Shown in pieces: positions 44,669-57,420 of a stretch of DNA of 64,000 bases; the stretch's first letter is position 1, and every line of letters starts with the position of its first letter. Below the pieces are notes generated by a model. It saw only the letters and a list, made by a program, of their open reading frames with translations, searched no databases and was not told where the DNA came from. The position numbers and the translations under genes were made by a program. The stretch comes from Oxytricha trifallax (taxonomy: Eukaryota > Ciliophora > Spirotrichea > Sporadotrichida > Oxytrichidae): assembly GCA_000711775.1 (NCBI GenBank), contig ARYC01001139.1, positions 59,505 to 123,504 on the forward strand. Reading direction: 5' to 3'.

Positions 44669-47521
44669 TCAATCTGAGTCTTCTCGTTCATGTCCACTAT
44701 TCTTGTTTCTTTGATTATGTTAGAAAATCTTGTAGGATCCCCTGCTTAATTAATTAAGTTACAGTTTCTCATATGATTTCTATCGACAAAAGTTTTTTGT
44801 ACATTGCAGTAGTGACTCATTCCATAGCTCACTGTAGTTCTCCCTTGACTAACTGCCATCATTGTGTCCATTACATTTCTTGTGATGAATATCTTTTTTT
44901 TATTTTGAAGTTTATAAATGTTTTGCTAAACTTGTCTTTTGCCACTATTCACTTCCCAATATTCTCCTATGTTGTGTTTAAGCTTCTTTAGGTTTCTAAA
45001 CTAATTCCTTAATAATATCAGTTGTATTACTCTCTTTGAGTTAAGTTACGTTCCTTAATAGTCTATTGGGTATATCTCTGGGCGTTCTCTTCAATTAATT
45101 TTCCATTTTCTCTATTTCTTCTATCTTCAGGTATTTGGCTGCTATTAGGGGTGTGTATTTGTAAATCATCAGAGACCTTATTTATGCTACCATTATTGTA
45201 TCGCAAATTGTGGGGTTGTTGGATTTTGCAAGTCTTTAGTAAATTTCAGTTTACCTTTTTAGCTCATTCCACGTTCTTTGAGTAGCTGTTGAGTGTTCAG
45301 TGCTATGTTCATACCCAAATACTTAGCCTCTTATACTTTTTTTACCTTCTATTTCTGTTAGTTGTTCAAATTATTTCGAGTCGCTTAAGAATACTGTCTT
45401 CATTGTATTGAGTTTCAGGTTATGAGTCATTTCTATCTCTTTGAAGCTTCTCAAAATTCTCTTGAACTGTTATTGGTCTTTAATGTTGATGAGTATGTCG
45501 TCCGCAAATGCTATGAGTTTCCCTTACTTTATTAATGATAATAGTTCACGTTATGAGTAAAGTGCATCTTGCAGGTAAATGTTGAACAGCATGGGGGATA
45601 TTCTACTTCCTTGAGTTACTCCGTTTTGTGCATCTATAAATTCCCCTTCATATTTAATTCTACTGTTTGAGTATAATTCTTCTATCAATTAGGTGGCTAT
45701 TTTGTCATTATTCGTCTTAGCCCTGTCTCTTAGGATTGACAGTAGTTTGTCTTTCCAAACTGAGTCATAGGCTTTTTAAAGATCTACCAATAAGTAAGCT
45801 TTTCTCTATTTACTTTTCATTCTAGAGTTCTTAATGTGTTCTAGTAGTCTTATAAGATTTAAATGGGTACTTTTGTTTTCTTTAAACCCACTTTGATAAT
45901 TTCCGGTTTTTAGCAGTTCACTGTTCTAATCTTGTAATTTGTTCAAAATTACCTTCTCAATTATTTTGCTGATATGTGAGTTCACCACTATTGGTCTGGT
46001 GTTATTGATTTCCGGGAATGGATCCCCAAAGCTTTTGCTCAAAAGGATCAATCTCCCTTCTTTAAGATATTAAGGAATAGTCCCTGAGTTTATCCAATTC
46101 GTGATTTTTTTACTAACTACTTTCCTAATTTTTTCTGATTTAGTTAGCATCTTCCCATCGAATCCATCTGGTCCTATGGCTTTGTTGAAGTTACATTCCC
46201 CGATGCTTCTCTCCACATCTTCTATAATGCAAAATTTTTCATCTCTATCTTCACACATCATTGCTTTGTCTCCCAGCCGGCTGATCTTCTAGTTTGCGTC
46301 TCTTTGATCTTTATACAATTGGTTGTAGAATTTCATAATTTATTCTTGGGTTTCTTCTCCCAGGTTAACTCTCTCTCCACCAATCGTTAATCCCTTTATT
46401 GGTTCCGATTGTTTCTTGCTTTTAGTTAGTCTTTTCACCATGTAGAAGAAACCTTTGACATCGTTTCTTTCTAGGCATTATTCCATGTCTCTAATTGCTT
46501 CATTCCATTAGGACTTAGTTTCACTGAATTAATTGTTTTAACTTTGTCCATTGCCCTTTAAAACCTAATCTTGGGGTTGGTTATACCAATGCTTTGTCTT
46601 ACTGTGCTTCTCTAGTTTTTCCTCAAAGCATTTTTATATTGGATTTTCGAGGTCCTCCTCTAAGAGTTCTCTATTTTCATCTATATACATTCTCCAGCAT
46701 TATTTCCTTATATCTGATATTCTGTAGTTTTTCTCTTTGTCTGATAGTTTGAGGTCTCTATCCTAATATTTTATTCTTAGTTTTGCTATAATTAGTTTGT
46801 GATCCGTCAATCTCAACTGGTCGGTTTCCCAGCTAATTGTTTCCACGTTAGAGAATATTTAATCTAATTGATTCCCTTTATTATGAGTTTCCACTCCTTG
46901 CGGAATGGATTCTTATAGCCCTTCTTTGTGTAGTCTCTTGCTTAGATCTTTAATATGATAATTGAAATCTCCCATCACTATAATTCTCTATTTCTTACAT
47001 TTTGACTTTAATGATTTAATCATGTATATTAGTCTGTTTTGTAATTCCTTGACTTCCTCATTCCAATAAGGAGGAATGTATACTGTAAATATGTGGAGGG
47101 GAAACACTTCCATGTTCAAGATATTCCAAGTCAAGAATTGTCTTAAAGTTTTCACCGTCTTCATAAAGAATCTGCCACCATTTAGCGCTAATACTCCGCC
47201 GTTTCTGGCTAATTACGTTTGTGCTATGTTTTTGTTGTTGGGTCCAATTATTCTTTGCAGTCTTGTGTCCACTAGACCAATAAAGTCTGGGTTCTTGCTT
47301 TCTAGTTCTCTCATCATTTGGTCTTGTTTAAGTTTGGAATTCCATTCCCGTACATTTTACATGCAAATACTTAGTTCAAATGTTTTCGTCAGCATTTGCC
47401 TTTTTTTACTTATTACTTGTGTCCTGAGTTTGCTCCTTTGATTTTCTGCAAATTTTTCGTTTCTTCTAAACCCATCCCTCCACCTCTCTTACTGGTTGGA
47501 AAAAATGGAGATGGCGGCCAT
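44669..47521 (-). CDS. LINE endonuclease/reverse transcriptase, intact
   Basis: 950 codons, ATG 47521 to TGA 44669, with no internal TGA and dozens of TAA/TAG Gln codons. The APE-type endonuclease (about residues 50-270) shows NVREWN at its start, IVMGDFNYHI, NKGNQLDQIFSN and LTDHKL. The reverse transcriptase (about 430-700) shows NKAIGPDGFDG, SGFKENKST, VDLQKAYDSVW, NGVTQGSRISPMLFNIYL and the catalytic FADD box in LIAFADDILI. A Cys/His segment occurs near the C-terminus. It would nick target DNA and prime cDNA synthesis there. It overlaps the upstream small ORF by 146 nt in another frame. Confidence 0.95.
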
Positions 47522-47726
47522 TGTCCAGCGGGATGCTGAACCTGTCTAAGTTTTTTATATTATTGTGTTTCACTTATGTTAGTGGGTATTTTTACGAATA
47601 ATTTTGGACATTCTTTTTTGAATATTCAAAATAGTCTATGATTGATTTTTGCTTATACAAGCTGTGTTATCCGCTCTCATTTGAGTATACTGGTAGCTTT
47701 CTTCTGGGCTGTGTCTTCTCTTCCAT
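47376..47726 (-). CDS. LINE 5' small ORF with PIP-box-like motif
   Basis: 116 codons, ATG 47726 to TGA 47376, in a frame different from the RT ORF, which starts inside it. Residues 26-33 read QKSIIDYF, fitting the PCNA-interacting pattern Q-x2-[ILM]-x2-[FY]-[FY]. The C-terminal third is very basic (KKRKICRKSKEQ). Human LINE-1 ORF2p carries a functional PIP box; here the motif is on a separate short protein or joins the RT by frameshifting. Confidence 0.6.
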
Positions 47727-47745
47727 TTTGCCCGCCCTTTTTAAT

Positions 47746-48604
47746 TCTCTCTAATTTGACTAATTTACAACAAAATATTGAATAAAAAATTTATAAGATA
47801 ATGAATTTGGAAGTTTCTTAAAACGTTTAATAACATATAATAACATAAACAAGATTTAAAAATTCAATACATTCAAGCAATATTTAAACAAGTTTTAATT
47901 TTAATAAAATTTAATTGTACTAGATTCATTTAACTATGAGGAAAATATAGCGGCTTAATTACTGAAAATTATTGCTTTTTAATAAAATAAGAAAGTTAAT
48001 TTTTGCCATATTTCCTATATAAAATAAATAATATTCTAGAAAGAATAATAAGCCTAAGCATTTGATGAATCGAATAGAAGAGATAAGATTAACAACATTT
48101 TTAAAATGATAATTAAAGAGTTGGAGGAGTTAATCAAAGTTAAAAATTAATGATAATAATATAACTAGATGATAAGAAAAAGAAAGTAATATAGAACTAA
48201 AGGAATAACTAAACCTGACTGATAGACTGCATAAAACTAAGAGACAATTTTCTCATAAAGTTGGTAAAAATAATAATTTAAATGCAGTAAAGTTATAAAT
48301 CAATGCTCATAACAGGTTTGACTAGTTATATTAATAATTGATTTTACTCTGACATGTGACCTGATTATTGAAATAAACAACAAATTAAAATACTTGATTG
48401 ACAAGAATTCTTATGAACGAAACAAAATACTTAATAATAAACAAAAAACTTTGGAATTAATAAGTAGGTTTTTTAAACTATGACTGAGGAGGACGAAGAT
48501 AATTAATCTTAAAGTATAGTGATATAAAAGAAAACCATTTATAATATTAAAAATGAGAAAGGATAAAAGAATATTAACATTATGAATGAAAAGACCCATC
48601 TCTA
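47746..48604. other. AT-rich stretch with a coiled-coil-like frame
   Basis: A plus-strand TGA-free frame at about 48175-48350 (ELKEQLNLTDRLHKTKRQFS) looks like coding sequence and may be an upstream exon of the gene at 48605. Splice sites joining it were not established. Confidence 0.35.
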
Positions 48605-49736
48605 ATGATCTTGGAATACGAAGAAATTACTAGACTATTTACTAATAAATAAAACAATTTATGCAAATACATCAAGGATAATATCTTAGAAGAAATAATC
48701 TTCTCCATACTTATTTGAAATAATGCAAATTAATACAAACTCTCTGTGTTTGAATAAAAATAAGCCAATAAATTACATATTATTGAATACTTTCTAAGAC
48801 TTTTCAATTCCTAAAATAGAGAGAGTCAATCATTAAATTATAGGTCATGATGATGATGCTCCAAGATGTTAAGAAACAGAGACTTCAGTATATTCCTCAG
48901 AGAAGAGAAACTTGCTCAAATCCTTGAGTAGTTTGTTTTCACTATATAAAGTATAAAAATTATAATTGAAGCCATGAACATCGTTTCAAACCTACCATTT
49001 AAATCATATAAAAATAAAATTAATTAAGGTGTGAAACAAGATGGAGCAGCTTAAATAGAATAAAAGATGCCTCCTTATGTCAGAAGATGAGATAACTGAA
49101 ATTTCTGCCCTTGATGATTACTATGATGCCACAATGATAGATATTTCTTCAACGAAAGTCATAGTGAAGCATTTTAGTGGCATAATTTGTCTCAAAAGCA
49201 TGGCCAGTATTATATCTTATATCTAATTAACTAGAAAGTTAAAGATAGTTGTACGAAGATGTATAATTAAATTAATGATTAATGAAAAGAGTATGAAAAT
49301 AATACTGGATTAAACCAAAGTAGTTGAAGGCAAGCAACCAATTGAACAATGCCAATTTCATTGTAAAGTAAGAACAAAATCAAATGACATTATGTAAAAC
49401 TATAGGACAAATACTGTATGCACAATCTATCAGTTGATGAAGGCTCTTTGTGTAAAACATTTCTAAGAAATTATATAGAAACCTTCCAAAGATCAACCCT
49501 AACATAAAAAGCACCAGAGGAGTGCTGACACTAGCAATATTATAATAATGCTCAAAGCTAAGAATATTAACCATTAAAAAATGAATATTCCCTTGAATTC
49601 ATTTCAAAACTCAAGTGTGCTTATATTAAATAACTGGAATATCGATATGGCTACAAATGCAAATTATTAAAAAGAGTGTAAAGGGGGAAATAAAAGAAAA
49701 ATGGTAGCCATAAAAACCAAGAAGGCTTTTTCTTGA
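48605..49736 (+). CDS. Unknown gene, at least one short intron
   Basis: ATG 48605 opens MILEYEEITRLFTNKQ. A second frame from about 48860 (KMLRNRDFSIFLREEKLAQI) joins through a 28-nt GT...AG intron (49031-49058) to the last exon NKRCLLMSEDEITEISALDD, which stays open to TGA 49734. From the last exon's own ATG (49041) 231 codons are open. Remaining obstacles are a TGA near 48717 and the join near 48850. No domain is recognised. The intron size matches those of the gene at 260-2921. Confidence 0.5.
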
Positions 49737-51390
49737 AATGAATAATTGCAATAAAATCACTTGACCAATAAATATATATAGATAAAAATATTAACTTACA
49801 TCTTAACTTTAGAGTATGATTAGGATTAATTATAAATGTAGAATTATATAAAAATATATAATTATTAGTAGATCAGGAAAAAATAGTTGTGACATTTAAA
49901 AATATAAAACTACACAAAAAAGAAGTTATTGCAGTTGATAATCCATGTTAATTAACACCATAAAGAATTTGAAATGAAATCATTTATTATATCTATTTGA
50001 ATTATTGTATTGAATTGTTATTATTTATACCCATTATTTATTAAAAGTGTAATGCTTGTATGCACTCTTCCACAAAAAATAGTTTTCATATTATTTTAAT
50101 CTAATGTGTATATGCCAGATTAAAGTAAGTACAAAACTTGTAATTAAATAACATCCTATCTAAGTTTAAATTTTAATGTCTTAACAAATTTCCGTATTAA
50201 ATTTGGACTCATACTGTTACAAAATTAAAAAATGCGACAGATTAATCTAAGGATTTATAGACCTGAAAAATTCTAAGATTTCGATATTTTAAAAATTTAT
50301 TTAGAATAAATTACTGAAATTCTTAAAGTCTATATATCCCTTCAAACTCATGATGCTTCTTAGTTATATTTCTTGGCGTTATTACATTTTCTTATCCATA
50401 GGTTAATACATTTTAAAAGAAAGAATTATATATTTAAAAAGATTTAATCAAATTAAGCAGGTGATAAATTCAAATGTTTTATTATATTAACCTATACAAA
50501 TATATAATAATTAATACGATTAAATGTTGTGCACTAAAGAACACTGAATTGAATTCATTCACTTAAATGCAGCCATATTTTTTATGTTAATGAGAAGCAA
50601 CAATAATGTAGTTTGTGACTTAAAGGATAAGACTACATGCAAGCAACTATCCTTGATTTAATCAATGAAATCAATGGACTGAGCTCATATCTATAGCTCA
50701 TGAAATTAATCAATAATATATATAATAACTGTTGATACTCACCATAGAGGTGAGATAAAGAAACTATAAATGAATTAGTTGTTTCTTGATTAATTAGCTG
50801 TAAGAACTTAAATAGCAAGTATGTTTTAATTAATATGCTAACTATAATACATATTATAGTTTTTCTAGTGATTATACTTTGATTGATATAAGGTACATAT
50901 TTTTGGAGATTATTTAGTAAAAAATATAATGTTTAGTTGATTCATATTAAATTATTTAAATTTAATGATTTGCTATATTTTAGAAAAAGGATTTTAAAAT
51001 GAAAGTTGATATTATTTGTATATTTCCACTAATTTATTATAAATATTCAAAGTGCTTCCTTCTTTAACAAATTATTCACTATTTTTAGGTATTCTATCTT
51101 GAAATTTAATGAAGATTTTTTAATAATCGATGATTTGAATAACTCAATAATTATTTTATTATAATTTCCTTTCAATATAGTTTTGAAAATTTCCTTATAA
51201 TTGTTCATTTTATTAGATTGTCAAAAAAGAGGGGAAAGTAAACTATTATAAAATGCAAGGATATTATTAACATATAATTATTAAATATAAAATGAGTGAA
51301 TAAGCAGCAGTAACTCTAACTTTATCTAAGCTTAACCATCAACATAGTCCAACCATTCTAGTAGCTTGTCCAATATCACACCATTTCTAT
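49737..51390. other. AT-rich stretch without recognisable gene
   Basis: No repeat, TIR or plausible long frame identified; short frames are explained by composition. Confidence 0.35.
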
Positions 51391-51545
51391 CATTACTGCA
51401 AGTCTGTCGTCATTATTATTTCTTTCTTCTTTTACAAGGCTGATCATTCATCGACGTGATGTCTTCAGCACATATTGTTTGCTCTTATATAGTATTAGTT
51501 AATAGGCCTGTTGTTCTTTAATGATATGGGTTTCTATAAGTAACT
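51300..51545 (-). CDS. Possible exons of an unknown minus-strand gene
   Basis: The minus-strand frame from about 51545 reads TTGLLTNTIQEQTICAEDIT and SMNDQPCKRRKK up to a TGA; another frame nearer 51300 reads RNGVILDKLLEWLDYVDG. A 40-nt GT...AG candidate lies between but does not give a matching phase, so the model is incomplete. Unknown function. The segment 51560-54240 beyond shows no further recognisable gene. Confidence 0.3.
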
Positions 51546-54449
51546 TTTTCAGCGTAAAATAGGAAGAAAAGTTACACTACCATATCTATATATATATATA
51601 GACATTTTCCTTGCATTTTTAATTTCTTTAGCTCTAGTAGCAGGTCTGGAACAGTATCTTGTCGTTATCTTCAATTGTTTCTTGAGACATCTTAGCTTTG
51701 AATGATTTTGAGTGCATTATTTATGTACACTCCTCATGCTGTTCAATCTCAATAGCTTTCATTCAAAATTTATTAATTGAAAAGTTTAGTGAATTATAAA
51801 TTAATTTAATTACTTATTACAATAAAAATAAAAATAGAAATGTCGAATAAAGCGTTTCATCATAATCATCCTGATTAATTTTAAAGTATTATATACACAT
51901 TCATTGACAATCTGTGGATTACCTGTCCTGGAATACCTATGGTTTTACCAAGTGGGTCCATTAAATATTATGAATTTAAGATCTACTTATTTGCGACTTA
52001 CATTTCTACATTTTAAGTGTGTGGCCTATTTCCACCTGCGTTTAAAATATATGAACACTTTTAATAGAATAAATTTTTTATTATATCTATTAATTTCCAA
52101 CAATATAATTTATAATTAGTCTATCGGCATTTTCTACTTTCTATATATCAATCGAAATTAGGGTAAACTAGGCAGTGGACACACAGAAGCACCACTCGAC
52201 GAAGTGGGCGCTATTTTACGAAAATGGAATGTACAGCTGTGATCAGATGCCATTTATCCAGTTCCTTTAGCATGGCTCTCTTTAGCTATACTATAGTAAT
52301 AGCAACCTTGAAAACTGATGCCTCCTCTTGAAACAATAGTAAATTCTTGTAAAGTCTAGCAATATTTTGTGTTTGTCATAGGATCAGGTGTAAGGGAGTA
52401 ATTTCAATTCTATTATCGATCATAAATGTTTGAAATTTAAAAATTATATGAAATGATAAATAAACGTGTCAAAATTCTAAATTATTTAAATAAAACTTAA
52501 ATGTAGAAATATCAATATCCTTCTCTTCGTAACATCTCTGAAAAACATTGATAATTTCTTTCATTTTTCGAAATTCGTAAGTATTTTCTAAATCTTGAGT
52601 ATTAAAGATTATTTTATTAAGTACTTTTAAATTACACCAGCAGAATAATTTCAAGTTTTGTCAAAAAATCTAAAATATTTAGGATTAGAAAAGTGCGTAT
52701 AATAAATTTGACTTCATCTCACTATAATATCCAAGACTCTATATTTTTCTAACTAATAACAAATATTTGTATAGTAAAGTCAGTTCATAGAATAAGAAAT
52801 GATTCGGAAAAATTCAGAATAAATTAAATTATATAAATGCATAATTAATAGCCTAATGTTTAATAACTATAATCATTCATTTTTAGCCCTTTAATATTTC
52901 ATTTTTTGCTTTGCATATCTAATTTAATTTCTAAATAATAAATCAATGACGTTTCTATTATTTATTATTTTGATTCCTGAGTCAACCTTTAAAATAATTC
53001 AGCTTCACCTAGTGGCTGCTAATCCTCTGTTATTCTCATACTCTTGTATTTTAAAGTATATTTATAACTACTTTGCCCAATTGGGGCAGCATCACATGTT
53101 AAGAGAAGCAATGTTTATGAATGTATAGGAGACATCAAATGCAAGATCTTCAATCACCACTGCTAACACAGTCTTAGTGTTAATCCTCATAATCTAGCCA
53201 GAAAAAGGCTCTCAAATCATACACTTCTTATCTACATTACGCTAATTATTTCTTGATAAAAGCTAATTCTATAAGTTCAACTGCTCAAATAGTCACAATT
53301 ATAGCAGGTCTTGCTTAAAATAGTTACATTTTAGTTGGACTTCATAAAACCATGAATATTAATTGGCAGCCTTGCGATGTTTATACATTTAAAGGAATTA
53401 CAATCAATCGAGAATATGTCAATGTTAAGGCTTTCTCCAGTATTTTAATGATAGCATTACTGCCATGTCATGATGGATGGTTCTTTCTCTTGTGTGCTTC
53501 AATAACTTCCTGTCTACTCCTTTACTAGGTTTGCATTAGGTTAGACACTAATGTTGCTTGCCATTTATGCCTGTTAGAACAAATATAAGCATGATCAAAT
53601 AAATTATAAGTCTTAAAATACAGCTTTACGTCTTAATTACTAAGTACTAATAATATTATATATATATGGCCACTATCATTAATAAATAAGCTAAAATCTT
53701 TTATAATATTTATTGAATTTGACATCAAGCTTATTGGAATAAAAATAATTTGTTATTTATAAGATCACAAAGATGATAGTATACTCTATTTACTCATTTG
53801 AAGATAATTACATTTTAAAAAGTTGGTATAGATCTTTAATAAAGTCATTAAAGAGTTTTTAATAAGATCATTATAAAAAACATTAAAAGTCTTAGTTTTT
53901 CCTCATAATATATAAGAATAGGATAATCTTTAAATGTATTTATATAGAATAAATAATAAAAGAATTATATTAATGAAAATGTTAATTGCTCTAAATCATT
54001 TCATGCTTATTGCTAAATTATATTATTAATTTAACTAGACATGTTCTAATAAATGTTAATCTTAAAATTGAAAAAAACATTCATAAGTGAAGACCATTAT
54101 CTAAAAGAACATTGCTTAAATATATTAAATATTGATTGTAACATACTTAGATATCATGTTAAATTTTGATTAATCTTAATTTATTAATTTAAAAATTGAT
54201 TGCTTTAACATTATAAGAAATAATTCTTCCACAAAACCTCCCTATGAATGATTATGTGATTTTCCTTCCCTATGTGTCTTTATCACATATCTACCATCAT
54301 CGAGTAATTTTTTCTTTGGAGGAATATCTGAGATATGAAGCATATCAGTGTATTAAATCAGAAAGGCGAGTTTGGATAATTTTATATAAAAATAGTCAAT
54401 GTGAAAGTTTCATCACTACTTGTTTATGGGCCAACTAACTCTAAATAAT

Positions 54450-55150
54450 GAAGGTTCTTACTTTTAACCACGACATTTTCACGATTGTGAGGATGCTCTC
54501 TATATTTAAGATTTTTATTGTTTCATCGACAGTTTCCAGAAGCTAAGATATCAACATCTTAAATTTGGTACATATACAAATAGAACAATATATTATACAA
54601 AGTGATGAAGTCAAGTTATCTCCTTTCCTAAGGCAAATTCTTAGAGATAAAATTATAGAGGGCGAGAGTGTTTGGTAAAATGATTTACAAGAATGAAAAA
54701 GGATTCAAGATCATTTATATTTACGAGATCGTCTTTAAATCCTATCTAGTGGCAACCAAATCTTGATATACTAAAAGCCATAACTTTGTAAATAACAAAA
54801 AGGGACTGAAGCTGGAAACAATTGCATGGATCAGGGCCTCGAAGATATTTGATCAAGAAAATTTTAATTATAATTGAGGACATTATCTCGATGATGGAGT
54901 CCTTATCTGCAAGGAACGAAAACAACAAGTTAATAATTTTCTGGGATAATTTATGATCCCATCAAAACTAACGAGTGCATGAGAAAATAACAGACTATGG
55001 ATGATGTCTTTGGTGTTTAATGCTCCTTATTCCTCTCAGTTCCATTACATTGAAGAAGTATTTCTTGAGTAAAGCATTATTACTAGGTAGAGATTGTACT
55101 CTAGAACTTTAACCTTAATGATTGAGAGCTCCTCAAGCTGATAAAGAAAT
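54450..55150 (+). pseudogene. Transposase remnant of a third TBE-like family (C)
   Basis: Segments align with TBE transposase in order: LFHRQFPEAKISTSQIWYIY (TBE MFHRKFPNMRIPPQTMSNIY), IIFWDNL (second Asp) and NAPYSSQFHYIEEVF (Glu). They lie in different frames with TGAs between. The partner 22-kDa homologue is downstream on the opposite strand, the TBE arrangement. No TBE termini were found. Confidence 0.6.
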
Positions 55151-55285
55151 CAATAAATAGAAAGGTTTAAAGATAAACAATAAGAAATATGATAAACCAA
55201 TATTTACGTTTAAAGGAGCAATAATATTGCTTCAGAGCATTTTTATTGACATGAATTATTATATTAAATAATTTATTTAATCAAA

Positions 55286-56040
55286 TCACTCTATCGCCAT
55301 GTCCAGAGCTAATATTTTCCCAGATGATGGCTGAATCATTTCTGAGTCTTTCTTCATAATATTAATCGGCTTACCAGGGTCTTCTTAGGCAATATACTCA
55401 GAGAAGTTCTTGCAAAACTCATGAATCTATCTTTTTTATCGATGCTTCCTTGGCTTTATGTATTCTTTAGATATTGTAATGCTTCCCCTTTCGATTCTAT
55501 AGAAATTATAATTTTAATTTTCATTATTACTGAAAAAAATGACTTTTGTTAAAGCTTTTAGAATATAATCTCTCTTATCTGCTTCTTATTTACTATTTCT
55601 TCTTCAGCATCAATTATCATCGTCCCATTTGAGTTAATAATAAAGTTGCTTAAATATTATGGTTGCAAGGTGCCTTCCATAGAAGTACTGTTTATCTGAG
55701 AGTGAGGTGTTATATTCAAAGTAATTCATGAATGAGATAAAGTTATCATCCTGAAACAGTTGATAGTACACTTTTCCAAAAAATAGTTATTGATAGTGTG
55801 GAACGTTAAAGGGCATAAAATTAACTGCCTTCAACAGCTGTTTTTCCTCCTTCAATAATTCTATCAAAAACCTCATTGTTACATGATCATTAGCAGGCAC
55901 CACCCTCTTTTTTAATTCTAAATCACTATTTAACTTACTATTAAATTTTAGGAATAGTATAAGATCATTTTCAGACGATAATTCTCTAAGGTCACAAAGT
56001 CTTTAGCTCTTTTTCCTTGATCCATTTATTTAATTAATTA
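55286..56040 (-). pseudogene. 22-kDa homologue of family C
   Basis: VTMRFLIELLKEEKQLLKAV, FMPFNVPHYQQLFFGKVYYQ, SDKQYFYGRHLATIIFKQL and, after a gap with TGAs and a 34-nt GT...AG candidate, ERGSITISKEYIKPRKHRQK ending at TGA 55286 correspond to the order of conserved blocks in the TBE 22-kDa protein. The C-terminal tail (PINIMKKDSEMIQPSSGK) parallels the TBE EEMNIDAGAGTKK region. Splicing could not be fully resolved. A zinc-finger/kinase partner was not found downstream. Confidence 0.6.
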
Positions 56041-56683
56041 TATATTTAGCAGTTATTTTTCCTTTCAGAGAAATCTTTTCTTAGTGTGAGATATCTTAGT
56101 CTTGTCTGTAAGGCTAGATTATAACTTCAATTTGTTGCATATGCTATTGATAGTATTTTACTTAAGCCTGTTTTTACCAAAAAATAGGAGATAAAATTTG
56201 GATAGTAAAGGGTTCAAAGCTTTCATTATTAATGCCACAACCATATCTCTCTATCAATAGGAAAGACATAAGCTAATTATTTTCTGATAAATTCCTAACT
56301 TTGGATAAAAAAGAGTATTTATTTGAGGAAGTTTGACTATTTTATCATAAAAATTTGTTGTTTTAAAAAAATTCTATTTATCATTTGCATTTTTCAAAGG
56401 TTGTGGAGATTAATGAAATTTTAGATTAATTATTATAATTTTTATGATTATCATGAAATGATGACGATGATCATGTTAGAGTCATAAATTAAAGTTATTA
56501 TATTATAATATTACTTTTATTATAGATATATAATAATATAATTTTATTTGCTATTAAGTATTTTAAAAGAAGTATGAATAACTAATTTTATCTAAATTTT
56601 GTCATAAAATAAATTAAGCGTTAATCGGGATCAAGAAAAAATCTTAAGAAGACTAATAAACACAAATTATAGACGATAAACTA

Positions 56684-57420
56684 TCAGAGTTCCCAATGTC
56701 CCAAAATGTCTTTACTGATATGTTTTTTATTATAATTGATACTTATTATAAAACTAAATCTTGCAAAAGCCTGTTCATGAACTCGATGCAGGTAAAATAA
56801 CAAAGGTTGAACTTCCTCCTTTAGTTTCTTCATTAATGAATAATGTGTTTCACATGGGTTTATAGAAATTTTATCTTTCAATAAAACTCATGATCCTCAG
56901 AAAAATGAATAAAAAGCAATATTTCTCACAAGAGAACTCATTTTAAAATATCGAATATAATTGAGTTGAGATAAATAAAGCTAAAACTTATGTTATAAAT
57001 ATAAGCTAATTCCATTTCTTAATAAAACCTGTCAAGGACCTCTAAAAACAACTCTAAGACTCTCTATTCTTGCTAAGGACAAATAACCTTCATTATAATG
57101 ATAAACTTATGTGTTGATTTGTACAAAGGAAATACAATCTCATAAAACCATGGTCATAAATCTAAGGAGTCGTCTTTGGGACCTGTAGAGATTTCTAAAA
57201 ATAGGATTTATCTTTTATAAACTTTAGGCGAATAATCGATATTGGAAAGTGATTTCATAAGATTCAAAGACTAATAGCCAAATCTTTGATAATTATGTTC
57301 ATAAACATGTATTAATGTCTAAAGTTAAAGCAATTACTAATTAGAGAGTTGAAGACTCTCAAAAAAATATTTCATGAGCTGTTTCGTGATTATTTTAGAT
57401 TAAAAAAATGGGCAGTGTAG
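56684..57420 (-). CDS. Unknown minus-strand gene, probably spliced
   Basis: Two good frames: one of about 90 codons from about 57415 (MKYFFESLQLSNQQLLQLQT) that continues after a single TGA into PWFYEIVFPLYKSTHKFIII, and one of 65 codons ending at 56684 (SLMKKLKEEVQPLLFYLHRV). Sequence between them (about 56890-56960) would hold an intron. No domain is recognised. Confidence 0.4.

Larger units (their letters stand above)
42585..47745 (-). mobile_element. LINE (non-LTR retrotransposon), nearly complete
   Basis: The minus-strand element is distinctly less AT-rich than its flanks. In its 5'-3' order: a small ORF with a PIP-like box, an endonuclease/RT ORF, a basic gag-like ORF and an acidic last ORF, then a (CTAA)n-type tail (TTAG repeats on the plus strand, 42586-42609), typical of LINE 3' ends. 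A related fragment is at 60100-62411. All ORFs use TAA/TAG as Gln, so the element is adapted to the host code. Confidence 0.9.

Noticed and set aside
47076..47441. 121-residue plus-strand ORF
   Set aside because: It is antisense to the endonuclease domain of the LINE, whose GDFN and LDQIFSN motifs are on the minus strand.
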